Below, in pieces: positions 24,495-33,764 of a stretch of 64,000 nt of DNA; within the stretch, counting starts at the first letter, position 1; every line of letters starts with the position of its first letter. Below the pieces are notes generated by a model. That model was not told the DNA's origin. It was given only the letters and a program-made list of their open reading frames with translations, and searched no databases. This stretch comes from Enterococcus sp. ZJ1622 (GTDB taxonomy: Bacteria; Bacillota; Bacilli; Lactobacillales; Enterococcaceae), in contig NZ_JAAKDW010000002.1 of assembly GCF_011038845.1 (NCBI RefSeq), forward strand, positions 1-64,000, read 5' to 3'. A program made the position numbers and the translations under genes.

Positions 24495-25008
24495 AGTTCA
24501 CATCAAACCGATAGGATAAAGGCTTTTCTTTGCTTTTGTTTTTCCGATAGAGCCAATAATCCAAGACTGCCGCGATACAGATACAGATCGGTGCATCTTC
24601 TTCATTCGGTATCTCCAAGACATAATAATCGCCAGAGAAGAGGGTCGCTTTATCCATTTTCATGATTTGCTGGTTGAAATGATGGATCTGATATTTATGA
24701 TTGTAAATATCTCCCTGTACGGTCCAATGGAGTCGGCGAATATAATAGAAATCTCCTGGCCAATTGAATATTTTCTGCATCGTGCCGACTTTTTCAAAAT
24801 CCTTATAAAGTTCGAAGCGATTACCGAATGTCAAGCTGATCTGCTTGATATGGGCAACAAGGTCCCCGTTCATCGCATATAAAGATAGGGCATCTCCTTT
24901 TGTTCCCCAGCGTCCGACCATCAGAAACAACGATTTTCCTTCTTCGTTTTTGACGATCGTCCGAGTTGCTCGGCTAAGCTGTTTTTCCTGTATGAAAAAT
25001 TCTGGCAT
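24493..25008 (-). CDS. LURP-one-related/scramblase-like family protein
   Basis: A 171-residue protein with the LOR fold pattern: repeated short beta strands such as SLYAMNGDLVAHIKQ (about 42-56), GTMQKIF, DFYYIRRLHWTVQGD (about 86-100) and a final hydrophobic helix ICICIAAVLDYWLYRK (about 141-156) packed inside the barrel. Bacterial members (YxjI-like) have no established function. The start at ATG 25008 is chosen for AGAGGGAT just upstream. It follows the HAD phosphatase gene by 28 nt and is probably cotranscribed with it. Confidence 0.75.
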   Translation of the reverse strand: MPEFFIQEKQLSRATRTIVKNEEGKSLFLMVGRWGTKGDALSLYAMNGDLVAHIKQISLTFGNRFELYKDFEKVGTMQKIFNWPGDFYYIRRLHWTVQGDIYNHKYQIHHFNQQIMKMDKATLFSGDYYVLEIPNEEDAPICICIAAVLDYWLYRKNKSKEKPLSYRFDVN

Positions 25009-25036
25009 CTTTATCCCTCTTTTCTCGAGAAAAACG

Positions 25037-25906
25037 TTATAGATCTTCAGATATCGCACGCAAAATCGCTTTGCCTACTCCAGATTCAAGGTTTGTGTCT
25101 GTTGTGTATTTGGCGTAGTCTTTTACCTCTATCTCAGCATTTCCCATGGCAAAGCTGACACCGGCGATCTGAAGCATGCTGACATCATTGAAATTGTCGC
25201 CGATCGTCATCACATCAGTCAGGTCGATCCCGCGCTCGTGAGCGACGTGGGCAACAGCGATTCCTTTTTGGGCATTCTTATGATTGACTTCGATATTGTT
25301 TTGTCCAGATGAGGTAACAGCTAGATCCCCGAGTGTACTGATCTCTTTACCGACTGGACCTAATACAGCAGGACCTTCTGTATGGAAACAGATGATTTTC
25401 AAGACTTCGAGTTTCTCGTCTTCCAGCAGTGTTCGAATGCTGTCTACATAATTGATATGGAGAAGTTCCAGATTAGCAGAAGCCATCGCGATCGCCATTT
25501 TGTACGTCAAGTGAGGCAAATGACTAGCGACCATCGATGCAAAGCTTTCGATCCGTTTTGCCTGATTCTCCGAATATAATCCGTTGTTCGTAGAAACTTC
25601 GTAATAGATGCCATTCTCATCTAAGATGTCGAGTACGGTGTTTGCTTGCGGACTGGGGATCGGTACGGTGAACAAAGAATTGCCATTTTTATCGAAGACT
25701 TGCGCGCCATTCAAGGTGATCATCGCGCAATCGATCCCGACCTCGTCCAAAGCTGCCCGAGCCTCTTGATAATTCCGGCCAGTTGCGACCATGAATTCAA
25801 TTCCAGATTCATTTGCGAACCGGATCGCTTCAGCGTTTTCTGGTGAAATACTCATATGTGCGTCTAATAAAGTGCCATCCATATCCGATGCAATTAATTT
25901 GATCAT
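25037..25906 (-). CDS. Cof-type HAD-IIB family phosphatase
   Basis: A 289-residue HAD hydrolase: motif I ASDMDGTLLD (nucleophile Asp8, acid/base Asp10), motif II VATGRNY near 40, a large C2-type cap domain (about 85-190), and motif IV IGDNFNDVSML (about 237-247) binding magnesium. Such proteins dephosphorylate sugar phosphates, flavin nucleotide or pyridoxal phosphate; the substrate is not predictable. It is first gene of a two-gene minus-strand operon and diverges from ung. Confidence 0.9.
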   Translation of the reverse strand: MIKLIASDMDGTLLDAHMSISPENAEAIRFANESGIEFMVATGRNYQEARAALDEVGIDCAMITLNGAQVFDKNGNSLFTVPIPSPQANTVLDILDENGIYYEVSTNNGLYSENQAKRIESFASMVASHLPHLTYKMAIAMASANLELLHINYVDSIRTLLEDEKLEVLKIICFHTEGPAVLGPVGKEISTLGDLAVTSSGQNNIEVNHKNAQKGIAVAHVAHERGIDLTDVMTIGDNFNDVSMLQIAGVSFAMGNAEIEVKDYAKYTTDTNLESGVGKAILRAISEDL

Positions 25907-26029
25907 AGTGATTATCGTTCCTTTCTCTTCTTCTTCCTAGTTTACCATATTCCAAAGCGAGTGAGGGGGTAGATTGTTCCTTGTGAACGAAGAAATTGTG
26001 AGTTATCCTATTGTGTAGGAGGTGCTATT

Positions 26030-26710
26030 TTGAAAGAAATCATTCATAACAGCTGGCAGGACATCCTGGGAGCAGAATTTGACAAAGACTATTATTTGGA
26101 TTTAAGAGAATTTTTGAAAAAAGAATACGCGACACAAAAGATCCATCCAGACATGTACCATATCTATGAAGCGCTAGAGCTGACACCGTACGAGAAAGTA
26201 AAAGTAGTGATCTTAGGTCAAGATCCCTACCACGGAGAAAATCAGGCACATGGCCTGTCATTTTCCGTACAGCCAGGTGTCAAAGTTCCCCCGTCGTTAC
26301 AAAACATCTATAAAGAATTGCAATCCGACTTGGGGATCCCGCCAGTAAAACACGGGAATCTTGTTTCCTGGGCAAAACAAGGCGTCTTGCTATTGAATAC
26401 AGTGCTGACTGTGCGAGAAGGTCAAGCCTATTCACATCGAGGAAAAGGCTGGGAGCTACTGACTGATAAGATCATCGAGAAGCTGAATGAACGTGAAAAG
26501 CCTATCGTATTCATCTTGTGGGGAAAGCCCGCCCAGCAGAAAATGAAAATGATCGATAAAAGCCGACATATCATTATCACGTCTCCCCACCCAAGCCCAT
26601 TGTCCGCAAGTCGTGGTTTTTTCGGTTCAAAACCATTTTCAAAAACAAACGATGCTTTACTTGCCCTAGGGGAGGAACCTATTGACTGGCAGCTGCCTGA
26701 AACAGTGTAG
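26030..26710 (+). CDS. ung: uracil-DNA glycosylase
   Basis: A 226-residue family-1 UDG that removes uracil from DNA. Catalytic Asp65 lies in GQDPYHG (63-69) and His187 in [19 protein letters not shown] (about 121-130) is also conserved. The start is TTG at 26030, supported by AGGAGGTG at the correct distance. Length is normal. It is followed by pta in the same direction, an arrangement I believe is common in enterococci and lactobacilli. Confidence 0.95.
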   Translation: MKEIIHNSWQDILGAEFDKDYYLDLREFLKKEYATQKIHPDMYHIYEALELTPYEKVKVVILGQDPYHGENQAHGLSFSVQPGVKVPPSLQNIYKELQSDLGIPPVKHGNLVSWAKQGVLLLNTVLTVREGQAYSHRGKGWELLTDKIIEKLNEREKPIVFILWGKPAQQKMKMIDKSRHIIITSPHPSPLSASRGFFGSKPFSKTNDALLALGEEPIDWQLPETV

Positions 26711-26863
26711 TGAAACAGCGCTTTCCTGTTATAGTGCAGTTTCAGGTGTATGTGAAATACTTCATTTTTTGTTGCTTTTTTGACTGATACAGATAAAATA
26801 AACTGTTCTTTTTTTGATGAATGGTGTATGATTATAGATATAAAAATATCTGGAGGTCATCTT

Positions 26864-27844
26864 GTGGAATTGTTTGATAGTTTAAGATTTAAAATTGTAC
26901 GTCGTGGTATAAAAATCGTTTTTCCAGAAGCAACAGATGCACGAATTTTAGGAGCAGCTGCTCGATTGAAAGCAGAAGAACTAGTTGATCCGATCTTGAT
27001 CGGCAGTGAAGAAGAGATCCGAACTGCTGCACATGCTAGAGGAATCAAAGCCTCTGGATTCACGATCATCGATCCAAACAAATATGAACAATGGGACGAA
27101 ATGGTCGAAGCTTTCGTGCAACGCCGAAATGGAAAGGCATCCAAAGAACAGGCAGAAAAGATCCTGAAAGATGTGAATTACTTCGGAACGATGCTTACTT
27201 ACATGGGAATCGCTGACGGAATGGTCTCAGGAGCTATCCATTCCACAGGAGACACGGTACGTCCCGCACTGCAGATCATCAAAACCAAACCGGGCGTTAG
27301 CCGTACAAGTGGGGCGATGATCATGGTGCGTGGAAGAGACCAAGAAAAATATGTGTTCTCTGACTGTGCGATCAATGTGAATCCAACGGCTCAGGAATTA
27401 GCGGAAATCGCTGTTGATTCAGCAAAAACTGCTGAATTGTTCGATATCGAACCAAAAGTTGCTTTGATGAGCTTCTCGACAAAAGGTTCTGCAAAAGCAG
27501 CAGAAGTCGACAAAGTAGTCGAAGCAACCAAAATCGCAAAAGAATTAGCTCCTCAATACATGATTGACGGAGAACTGCAATTCGACGCTTCTTATGTGCC
27601 AGCAGTAGCTCAATTGAAAGCGCCAGATTCTAAAGTCGCAGGTCAGGCGACAGTGTTCGTCTTCCCAGAATTGCAATCAGGAAATATCGGCTATAAAATC
27701 GCACAGCGCTTCGGTAACTTCGAAGCCATCGGACCGATCCTGCAAGGGTTGAACAAACCAGTTTCTGATTTGTCTCGCGGGGCAAACGAAGAAGATGTGT
27801 ATAAGCTTTCGATCATCACAGCTGCACAGACCCTGATCGACTAG
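26864..27844 (+). CDS. pta: phosphate acetyltransferase
   Basis: A 326-residue enzyme converting acetyl-CoA and phosphate to acetyl phosphate and CoA, in overflow metabolism with acetate kinase. Family blocks are SGAIHSTGDTVRPALQIIK (about 130-148), a GAMIMV strand and GELQFDASY near 235. I choose GTG 26864 because TGGAGGTC lies 7 nt upstream; the longer frame has no RBS. AT-rich DNA upstream includes TATGAT/TATAGAT boxes, and a partial catabolite-response-like sequence lies at 26713-26726. A strong terminator follows. Confidence 0.95.
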   Translation: MELFDSLRFKIVRRGIKIVFPEATDARILGAAARLKAEELVDPILIGSEEEIRTAAHARGIKASGFTIIDPNKYEQWDEMVEAFVQRRNGKASKEQAEKILKDVNYFGTMLTYMGIADGMVSGAIHSTGDTVRPALQIIKTKPGVSRTSGAMIMVRGRDQEKYVFSDCAINVNPTAQELAEIAVDSAKTAELFDIEPKVALMSFSTKGSAKAAEVDKVVEATKIAKELAPQYMIDGELQFDASYVPAVAQLKAPDSKVAGQATVFVFPELQSGNIGYKIAQRFGNFEAIGPILQGLNKPVSDLSRGANEEDVYKLSIITAAQTLID

Positions 27845-27855
27845 AATGAATGAGC

Positions 27856-27902
27856 CACAGCTGAAAATCCGGATTTTCGGGATTTCCAGCTGTGTTTTTT
27901 TT
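27856..27902 (+). terminator. intrinsic terminator after pta
   Basis: CACAGCTG..AAATCC pairs with GGATTT..CAGCTGTG, followed by eight T. Confidence 0.95.
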
Positions 27903-27962
27903 CTTTCCAAATAGCCGATTCCACGATATACTGGCAAAAAAAGCGTAGGTAGGAGAAAGAAA

Positions 27963-28436
27963 ATGATTGAATTATCTGGTTTAGCAATGACAGAAAAATT
28001 TGCTGAAAGCATTGGAGAAGTCGCAGAAGCAGGAGATAACCTGGTGTTGACTGGTGATCTAGGTGCAGGAAAAACGACATTGACCAAAGGGATCGCCAAA
28101 GGATTGGGGATCGGGCAAATGATCAAAAGCCCGACATATACGATCATCCGAGAATATACCCAAGGAAGATTGCCGCTGTATCACATGGACATCTATCGTG
28201 TAGCAGCTAGCGGTGCTGATCTGGGCTTGGATGAATATTTTGAAGGAGAGGGTCTTTCCGTTATCGAATGGGGAAACTTGCTGGAGGAAGCTTTGCCTGA
28301 GGATTATTTGGAACTGATTCTGGAAAAAAGTGATACAGATTTGGAAAAACGTTATGTGAAATTCCAATCATTTGGTCCACAAGCTGCAGATTTCGAGCAG
28401 CGTATCCTTAAAAAATGGGCTGAAGAAAATGAGTGA
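27963..28436 (+). CDS. tsaE: tRNA threonylcarbamoyladenosine biosynthesis ATPase TsaE
   Basis: A 157-residue P-loop ATPase with Walker A GDLGAGKTT (31-39, Lys37), KSPTYTIIREY (about 56-66) and GLSVIEWGN (about 92-100), all standard for TsaE. It joins TsaB and TsaD to make the t6A modification at position 37 of ANN-decoding tRNAs. The last 8 nt overlap the following GNAT gene, indicating coupling. tsaB and tsaD are not in this window. Confidence 0.95.
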   Translation: MIELSGLAMTEKFAESIGEVAEAGDNLVLTGDLGAGKTTLTKGIAKGLGIGQMIKSPTYTIIREYTQGRLPLYHMDIYRVAASGADLGLDEYFEGEGLSVIEWGNLLEEALPEDYLELILEKSDTDLEKRYVKFQSFGPQAADFEQRILKKWAEENE

Positions 28437-28953
28437 AGAAACAAGTGTGATATTGAGAGAAGCTATCCCAGATGATTCACAAGCGTTGCTTTCGATGATG
28501 CGACAGGCAGGAAAAGAAACAGATTTTTTAGTAGTCGATGAAGAGGGACTGCTGCTTTCTCCAGAACATCTGGCGATTGAATTGGGCTACTTGTATGAAA
28601 GCGAAAATAATTTATTGCTTGTAGCAGTTGAAGGGACAAAAATAATTGGCGTTGCTTCCATCAAGGCAGAAAGCCGGTTTCGTGTTTCACATATCGGTGA
28701 AGTAGGAATCAGTATTCTGAAAGAGTATTGGGGGCTAGGATTGGGAACGATGCTCTTAGAAGAAACGATCTATTGGGCTGAAAAAAGCGGAGTTCTTTTC
28801 CGATTGGAATTAGATGTCCAAGTTCGCAATGAACGAGCGATCCATCTTTATCGAAAAGCTGGTTTTGAGATCGAAGCAAGAATGGCTCGAGGAGTGCGAA
28901 CAGATGAAGGCGTATTTTTAGACGTCTATAAAATGAGTCGATTGATTGGCTGA
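28429..28953 (+). CDS. GNAT family N-acetyltransferase next to tsaE
   Basis: A 174-residue GNAT with the acetyl-CoA loop YWGLGLGTMLLEE (about 103-115) and the closing motif AIHLYRKAGFEIEAR (about 140-154). The start at 28429 lies inside the tsaE end (8-nt overlap; GAAGAAA upstream). The N-terminal half resembles acetyltransferases for small substrates or L-amino acids rather than RimI. The first unit of repeat cluster R4 begins 4 nt after its stop. Confidence 0.85.
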   Translation: MSEETSVILREAIPDDSQALLSMMRQAGKETDFLVVDEEGLLLSPEHLAIELGYLYESENNLLLVAVEGTKIIGVASIKAESRFRVSHIGEVGISILKEYWGLGLGTMLLEETIYWAEKSGVLFRLELDVQVRNERAIHLYRKAGFEIEARMARGVRTDEGVFLDVYKMSRLIG

Positions 28954-28957
28954 ATCA

Positions 28958-29076
28958 GAGGTTGTGAAAAAGCTGTCCTGCATCAAGTAATAAGAACAGC
29001 CAAACAAAAATAGTTCTCCATATTTTTCGTTTGGCTGGACTTATTACCGCAGATGCAAGCTTTTGAACACCGTTTA
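28958..29076 (+). repeat. palindromic repeat unit R4a, type A
   Basis: Complete unit 4 nt after the GNAT stop. Arm pair CAGCCAAAC / GTTTGGCTG is perfectly matched; compare CAACCAAAC / GTTTGGTTG in R6a. Confidence 0.9.
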
Positions 29077-29081
29077 GTGGA

Positions 29082-29197
29082 GAGGTGGTGAAAGAGACGT
29101 TCAGCCTTGAGCAATAAGAAGCGATTTTGAAAAATAGCTCCCCATATTTTTACAAAATCGTGCCTTATTGCCGATAGGCTGTCTCTTGAACACCGTG
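29082..29197 (+). repeat. palindromic repeat unit R4b, type C
   Basis: Linked to R4a by GTGGA. Arms AAGAGACG..CAGCCT..GCAATAAG and CTTATTGC..AGGCTG..CTCTT. Apex AGCTCCCCATATTTT. Confidence 0.9.
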
Positions 29198-29202
29198 AAT
29201 CA

Positions 29203-29320
29203 GAGGTTGTGAGCCTGCCGTTTAACTCTGAGGCACAAGGAACAATTTCAAAAAACAGCTTCTCATGTTTGTTGAATATTGTGATTTTTGCCCGAGGAGT
29301 TGGCAGGAGAACACCGTTTA
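29203..29320 (+). repeat. palindromic repeat unit R4c, type B
   Basis: Arms GCCTGCC..AACTC..GGCACAAG and TTTGCC..GAGTT..GGCAGG, apex AGCTTCTCATGTTT, ending GAACACCGTTTA. Confidence 0.9.
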
Positions 29321-29322
29321 TC

Positions 29323-29364
29323 GGAAAAAGGAATGTGACAAGATTTTTGTCACATTCCTTTTCA
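29323..29364. terminator. bidirectional terminator with TGTGACA core
   Basis: GAAAAAGGAATGTGACAA pairs with TTGTCACATTCCTTTTC, between the repeat cluster and the convergent exonuclease gene. Confidence 0.9.
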
Positions 29365-29377
29365 TTATCTGGAACAA

Positions 29378-29911
29378 TTATTTTAGTGTAACTAATTTTT
29401 TGAGCGGATCAGTGCCGAATTTTTTTTCTTGATACAGTAGGATCTCTGCACAAGCTCTGCTATCTTCTAAAGCATCATGATGGTGGTCGAGCTGTATATT
29501 CAGATTCTCGCATACTGTATTCAATCGGTGATTAGGAAATTCTGGGAATAACCGACGACTGCTTTTTACGGTACATAGCGAAAGATAATTAGGTTGTGGC
29601 AGTTGGTAATAATCCAAGCATCCTGCTAAAACTTTTGTGTCAAATGCCGCATTGTGTGCGACCACTAAACGATTTTTTTGGAAATATGGTTGGATCTTTT
29701 GCCAAACATCAGGAAATTTCGGCGCATTGCGTACGTCTTCTTGATGGATCCCGTGGATTTGGACGTTTCGCCAGAAAAAAGGTGTTTCTGGCTGGATCAA
29801 CGTGTAAAATTCATCAACGATCTGGCTGTTTTTTACCATGACTAGTGCCAGTGAACAAGCACTGTAAGGCTGGTGGTTGGCTGTTTCAAAGTCCATTGCA
29901 ACGAAATTCAT
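29378..29911 (-). CDS. DEDDh 3'-5' exonuclease (DnaQ/epsilon-like)
   Basis: A 177-residue exonuclease domain protein. ExoI motif AMDFETAN has Asp7 and Glu9, ExoII HNAAFDTKVL (about 85-94) has the second Asp, and ExoIII HHDALEDSRACAE (about 142-154) has the catalytic His and Asp. It is a free-standing proofreading-type nuclease, as found in many Firmicutes besides PolC. Its exact DNA or RNA substrate is unknown. The gene is monocistronic and converges with repeat cluster R4. Confidence 0.9.
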   Translation of the reverse strand: MNFVAMDFETANHQPYSACSLALVMVKNSQIVDEFYTLIQPETPFFWRNVQIHGIHQEDVRNAPKFPDVWQKIQPYFQKNRLVVAHNAAFDTKVLAGCLDYYQLPQPNYLSLCTVKSSRRLFPEFPNHRLNTVCENLNIQLDHHHDALEDSRACAEILLYQEKKFGTDPLKKLVTLK

Positions 29912-30025
29912 GTTTCTAAACCCTCCTTAGGAAACATACTTTAACATATTTTTTCCTAAAATTATACAGGCTGTACAAAGCGTAAGATTTTTTTAGTTTT
30001 TTTCGTGTGAAACCACGAAGAACAT

Positions 30026-30085
30026 CAGTGACTCGATGATGCAACGTACCTACTTGGCCTTCAAGGCTGAGTGGCACTGTTACGG
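30026..30085 (-). repeat. partial repeat unit (half arm)
   Basis: CAGTGACTCGATGATGCAACG and TACCTACTTGGC..AAGGCTGAGTGGCACT match the right arm of the unit at 61425 but there is no apex or left arm. It lies at the outer end of the five-unit array. Confidence 0.7.
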
Positions 30086-30094
30086 ACTCTGATT

Positions 30095-30211
30095 CACGGT
30101 GTTCAAAAGCTTACATCTGCGGTAATAAGCCCAACCAATCGAAAAATATGGAAAGCTATTTTTGTTTGTCTGTTCTTATTACTTGATGCAGGGCAGCTTT
30201 TTCACAACCTC
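30095..30211 (-). repeat. palindromic repeat unit R5a, type A
   Basis: Unit 1 of a five-unit tandem array, all in reverse orientation. Nearly identical to R5b next to it. Confidence 0.9.
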
Positions 30212-30214
30212 TAT

Positions 30215-30332
30215 AAACGGTGTTCAAAGGCTTGCATCTGCGGTAATAAGCCCAACCAATCGAAAAATATGGAAAGCTATTTTTGTTTGTCTGTTCTTAT
30301 TACTTGATGCAGGGCAGCTTTTTTACAACCTC
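30215..30332 (-). repeat. palindromic repeat unit R5b, type A
   Basis: Differs from R5a at only a few positions (for example GGC for AGC in the outer arm), so a recent tandem duplication of one unit is likely. Confidence 0.9.
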
Positions 30333-30335
30333 TAT

Positions 30336-30452
30336 AAACGGTGTTCCCCTGCCAACTCCTCGGGCACAAGTCACAATGTTCATCAAACATGAGAAGCTGT
30401 TTTTTGAAATTGTTCCTTGTGCCTCAGAGTTGAACGGCAGGTTCACGACCTC
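30336..30452 (-). repeat. palindromic repeat unit R5c, type B
   Basis: Type B arms (CCTGCCAACTCCTCGGGCAC on the plus strand) with apex ACATGAGAAGCTGTTTT. Confidence 0.9.
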
Positions 30453-30458
30453 TCCACT

Positions 30459-30575
30459 AAACGGTGTTCCATCTGCCGCTTCTCGGCAATAAGTTCACTG
30501 AACAAGAAAATATGAGGAGCTATTTTCTGTTCAGTGTCCTTATTCCTTAAAGCAGAACGCAGTTGTCACAACCTC
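30459..30575 (-). repeat. palindromic repeat unit R5d, type D
   Basis: A distinct arm type: TCTGCCGCTTCTCGGCAATAAG and its partner CTTATTCCTTAAAGCAGA on the plus strand, apex AATATGAGGAGCTATTTT, ending in GACAACC terminus. Confidence 0.85.
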
Positions 30576-30577
30576 AT

Positions 30578-30694
30578 ACACGGTGTTCTCCTGCCAACTC
30601 CTCGGGCACAAGTCACAATGTTCATCAAACATGAGAAGCTGTTTTTTGAAATTGTTCCTTGTGCCTCAGAGTGAAACGGCAGGCTCACAACCTC
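30578..30694 (-). repeat. palindromic repeat unit R5e, type B
   Basis: Last unit of the array; its GAGGTTGTGA end lies 1 nt beyond the exoA stop on the minus strand. Almost the same as R5c. Confidence 0.9.
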
Positions 30695-30695
30695 T

Positions 30696-31448
30696 TTATT
30701 TCAATTCCAATTCCACTGGACAATGGTCACTTCCCATAATGCTCGTATGGATCTTTGCATCCGCAAGTTTCGGCGCTAGCTCTTCACTGGCTAAGAAATA
30801 ATCGATTCGCCAGCCCGCGTTGTTTTTTCTTGAATTGAAGCGGTAATTCCACCAAGAATAAATTCCTTCCTGTGTAGGATAAAAATAACGAAAAGTATCG
30901 ATAAAACCGCTGTCGAGAAGTCTCGTTAGTGCTTCGCGTTCTTCCATTGTAAAACCAGCATTTTTTTGATTGGTTTTCCAGTTTTTCAGATCGATGTTCT
31001 GGTGGGCGACATTCAAATCACCGCAGACGATCACAGGTTTTTTCGTTTTCAATGCTTCCAGATAATGATAAAAAGCTGTTTCCCATTGCAGTCGATAATC
31101 CAATCGTTTCAACTCGCTTTGAGAATTTGGCGTATAACAAGTTACTAGGAAAAATTCAGGGTATTCCAACGTGATCAGACGACCTTCCTGATCATGTTCT
31201 TCGATCCCCATACCATACGAGACATTCAATGCAGGGGTTTTTGCGAAGATCGCCGTGCCGGAATATCCTTTTTTCACTGCATAATTCCAATACTGATAAT
31301 AACCAGGCAAATCTAATTCGATTTGACCCTCTTGAAGCTTGGTTTCTTGCAGACAGAAGAAGTCAGCATCCAGCTCATGGAAGACTTCTAAAAAATTTTT
31401 ATTGACGATCGCGCGGAGTCCGTTGACGTTCCAGGAGATAAATTTCAA
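30696..31448 (-). CDS. exoA: exodeoxyribonuclease III (AP endonuclease)
   Basis: A 250-residue EEP-family nuclease. Motifs are FISWNVNGLRA (about 3-13, Asn7), LQETKLQ (Glu35 metal ligand), GDLNVAH near 147-153, and the C-terminal GSDHCPV with the catalytic Asp-His. It cleaves DNA at abasic sites and trims 3' ends in base excision repair, downstream of enzymes such as Ung. I start at TTG 31448, with AAAGGAGCG upstream and MKFISWN matching the family N-terminus; a much longer frame has no support. Confidence 0.9.
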   Translation of the reverse strand: MKFISWNVNGLRAIVNKNFLEVFHELDADFFCLQETKLQEGQIELDLPGYYQYWNYAVKKGYSGTAIFAKTPALNVSYGMGIEEHDQEGRLITLEYPEFFLVTCYTPNSQSELKRLDYRLQWETAFYHYLEALKTKKPVIVCGDLNVAHQNIDLKNWKTNQKNAGFTMEEREALTRLLDSGFIDTFRYFYPTQEGIYSWWNYRFNSRKNNAGWRIDYFLASEELAPKLADAKIHTSIMGSDHCPVELELK

Positions 31449-31559
31449 TAAAAACACGCTCCTTTTCGATTTTTCTCTTACTCTTGCGATTATATTGTAC
31501 CTCATTTTATTGAAAAATGGTGTAAGATGAGAGTAACTAAATTTGTTGGAGGGAAGAGC

Positions 31560-32480
31560 ATGAGAATTGGTGTGGTAGGTGTTGGCAATATCGCGGAGAA
31601 AGCTTATTTGCCGACATATGCAAAGAAGCAAGGAACGTTTGATTTTTATTTTGCGACACGAAACGAGGAAACAAAAAAAAGGCTCCAAAAGACGTACGGA
31701 TTTCAAAATCTATATGGGACGATCGATGAGCTGATCGAACAGGAAATCGAAGCGTGTATGATCCATGCAGCTACAAAGGTCCATTTTGAATTAGCAAAAA
31801 AATGTCTGGAAAACAACATCCATGTATACATCGATAAACCATTGAGCGTCCAATTGGAAGAAGTAAGACAACTGCAAGAATTAGCAGACCGACATAACGT
31901 ATTACTGATGGTCGGGTTCAACCGAAGATTCGCGCCCATGGTAGAAAAACTAAAAGCAATCCCTGAGAAGCGAGTGATCCAACTACAGAAAAATCGTGTA
32001 GCAGCCAAAGAAAATACAGCATTTGTCATTTATGATCTGTTCCTGCATTTGGTCGATACAGCTGTTTATTTATTGGATGAACCGATCGAAAAAGCCACAC
32101 ATCATATACGAGAGACAGGTGAATGGCTGGAATATGTCACATTACAATTAGAAACCGTCCATCAAACAGCGATCTTGACCATGGATTTGGCAAGCGGAGC
32201 GAATACAGAACGGTATCAGATCACAAGCAGACAAGGAACCTATGAGGTCAGTGATTTGACACGACTCAGCATCCAGGATAAGGATGGAGAAAGAATCCAA
32301 ACATTCGGAGACTGGACGGATACCTTGGAGAAACGCGGGTTTGAGCCGATGGTCACTGAATTTTTGGAGCAGATCCAAAAAGAAAGACCAGAACTGCTGC
32401 CATTGAAACAGGAAAGAATCGAACAGAGCCATGCACTTTGTGAAGAAATCCTCAACATACATCATCGTCACCAGCTTTGA
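31560..32480 (+). CDS. Gfo/Idh/MocA family NAD(P)-dependent oxidoreductase
   Basis: A 306-residue protein. The N-terminal Rossmann fold has GVVGVGNIAEKAY (about 4-16). The family lysine is in YIDKPLS (about 94-100), a DKP variant of the usual EKP, with the C-terminal beta-sheet domain and a histidine in FLHLVDTA (about 164-171). It resembles the YceM/MviM branch. Members oxidise or epimerise sugars, inositols or similar compounds; the substrate is unknown. GGAGGGAAG precedes ATG 31560. It is followed 70 nt later by murB. Confidence 0.85.
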   Translation: MRIGVVGVGNIAEKAYLPTYAKKQGTFDFYFATRNEETKKRLQKTYGFQNLYGTIDELIEQEIEACMIHAATKVHFELAKKCLENNIHVYIDKPLSVQLEEVRQLQELADRHNVLLMVGFNRRFAPMVEKLKAIPEKRVIQLQKNRVAAKENTAFVIYDLFLHLVDTAVYLLDEPIEKATHHIRETGEWLEYVTLQLETVHQTAILTMDLASGANTERYQITSRQGTYEVSDLTRLSIQDKDGERIQTFGDWTDTLEKRGFEPMVTEFLEQIQKERPELLPLKQERIEQSHALCEEILNIHHRHQL

Positions 32481-32550
32481 GCAGGACTAGCAAGATTGTT
32501 TTAAGCGTGATAGAATAATGGGGACGTTTGAATAGAAAGGAAAATTCCCA

Positions 32551-33474
32551 GTGAATAAAGAAGATGTAGTTAAAAATTTACCAGAAATCACGCTGCTTTT
32601 AGATGAACCATTGATGAATTATACATTTACGAAAACCGGCGGACCGGCGGACGTGCTTGCTTTCCCAAAGAAAAAAGAAGAAGTGAAGCAAATCGTTGAT
32701 TATTGCCGACACCATGAGATCGACTGGATGGTTTTGGGAAATGCCAGTAATTTAATCGTCCAAGATGGCGGGATTCGCGGTGTCGTGATCATGTTGACCG
32801 AAATGAAGAAGATCCGTGTAGAAGGTACGATGGTCGCTGCAGAAGCAGGAGCAAAATTGATCGATACGACCTATGCAGCATTGGATGAATCACTCACGGG
32901 CTTCGAGTTTGCTTGCGGAATCCCTGGAAGTATCGGTGGAGCAGTCTACATGAATGCAGGCGCGTATGGTGGAGAAATCAAAGATGTGTTTGCTGAAGTG
33001 GATATTCTGCTGGAAGATGGAACGATCAAAACACTGACGAATCAGGAAATGGATTTTTCTTATCGTCACAGCAAAGTCCAGGAATTACACGCGGTTGTTC
33101 TTGAAGCGCGTTTCCAATTGACTGCAGGGGATCATGAGGCAATCAAAGAACGGATGGACGAACTGACTGAATTGCGTCAGTCCAAACAGCCGCTCGAGTA
33201 TCCATCTTGTGGGAGTGTGTTCAAACGACCAGTAGGCCATTATACCGGTCAGCTGATCCAACAGGCAGGACTGCAAGGGTTGAAGTGGGGCGGAGCTCAA
33301 ATCTCTGAAAAGCATGCAGGCTTTATTGTCAATATCGACCATGCAACAGCGACAGATTACATCGAATTGATCACTCATATCCAAGAAGTGATCAAAGAAA
33401 AATTCGATGTCACACTAGAAACAGAAGTCCGTATCATCGGAGAAGCTGCCGAGGTAGCAAATCACGTACAATAG
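32551..33474 (+). CDS. murB: UDP-N-acetylenolpyruvoylglucosamine reductase
   Basis: A 307-residue FAD enzyme that reduces enolpyruvyl-UDP-GlcNAc to UDP-MurNAc in cell-wall synthesis. FAD-binding blocks are [13 protein letters not shown] (about 28-40), GNASNLIV (63-70) and [20 protein letters not shown] (122-141, broken by no gap). The catalytic Ser222 is in SCGSVFKRP and Glu292 in LETEVR. The shorter C-terminal domain is the type II form. The start is GTG 32551 with AAAGGAAAA upstream. Confidence 0.95.
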   Translation: MNKEDVVKNLPEITLLLDEPLMNYTFTKTGGPADVLAFPKKKEEVKQIVDYCRHHEIDWMVLGNASNLIVQDGGIRGVVIMLTEMKKIRVEGTMVAAEAGAKLIDTTYAALDESLTGFEFACGIPGSIGGAVYMNAGAYGGEIKDVFAEVDILLEDGTIKTLTNQEMDFSYRHSKVQELHAVVLEARFQLTAGDHEAIKERMDELTELRQSKQPLEYPSCGSVFKRPVGHYTGQLIQQAGLQGLKWGGAQISEKHAGFIVNIDHATATDYIELITHIQEVIKEKFDVTLETEVRIIGEAAEVANHVQ

Positions 33475-33486
33475 TTTCCTGTTTTT

Positions 33487-33526
33487 AAGGAAAAATAAAC
33501 GATCCAGCAGATCATTTTTCCTTTAT
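33487..33526 (+). terminator. terminator after murB
   Basis: AAGGAAAAAT pairs with ATTTTTCCTT, loop with GATC/GATC, followed by TATA. The T-run is short. Confidence 0.6.
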
Positions 33527-33764
33527 ATAAGCGGTCATCACAGCGTATATAAAGGAAGTACATATAATCAACCATTAAAAAGTCATCCAAATTATCCTAT
33601 CGCGCCTAGGATGAAGCCAATATCCAACAGCCAGTTTTAACTGCATTGTCTCTATAAAAGAGAAAGTTCAGTTCATAATCGAAAGCCTCTAGAAATCCTT
33701 TATTGAGGAGGTCCCTCCTACTATCCAAGAGAAAGTCTGCTGAACAGTTTGATGAAAAGGACAA

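Noticed and set aside
26713-26726. Catabolite-response element upstream of pta
   Set aside because: Only about 10 of 14 positions match the symmetric consensus and the site is 140 nt from the start; kept as a remark only.
30071-30801. Several overlapping open frames in the 30-kb intergenic region
   Set aside because: They lie inside the tandem palindromic repeats and repeat the same peptide pieces with no RBS; they are by-products of the repeats.
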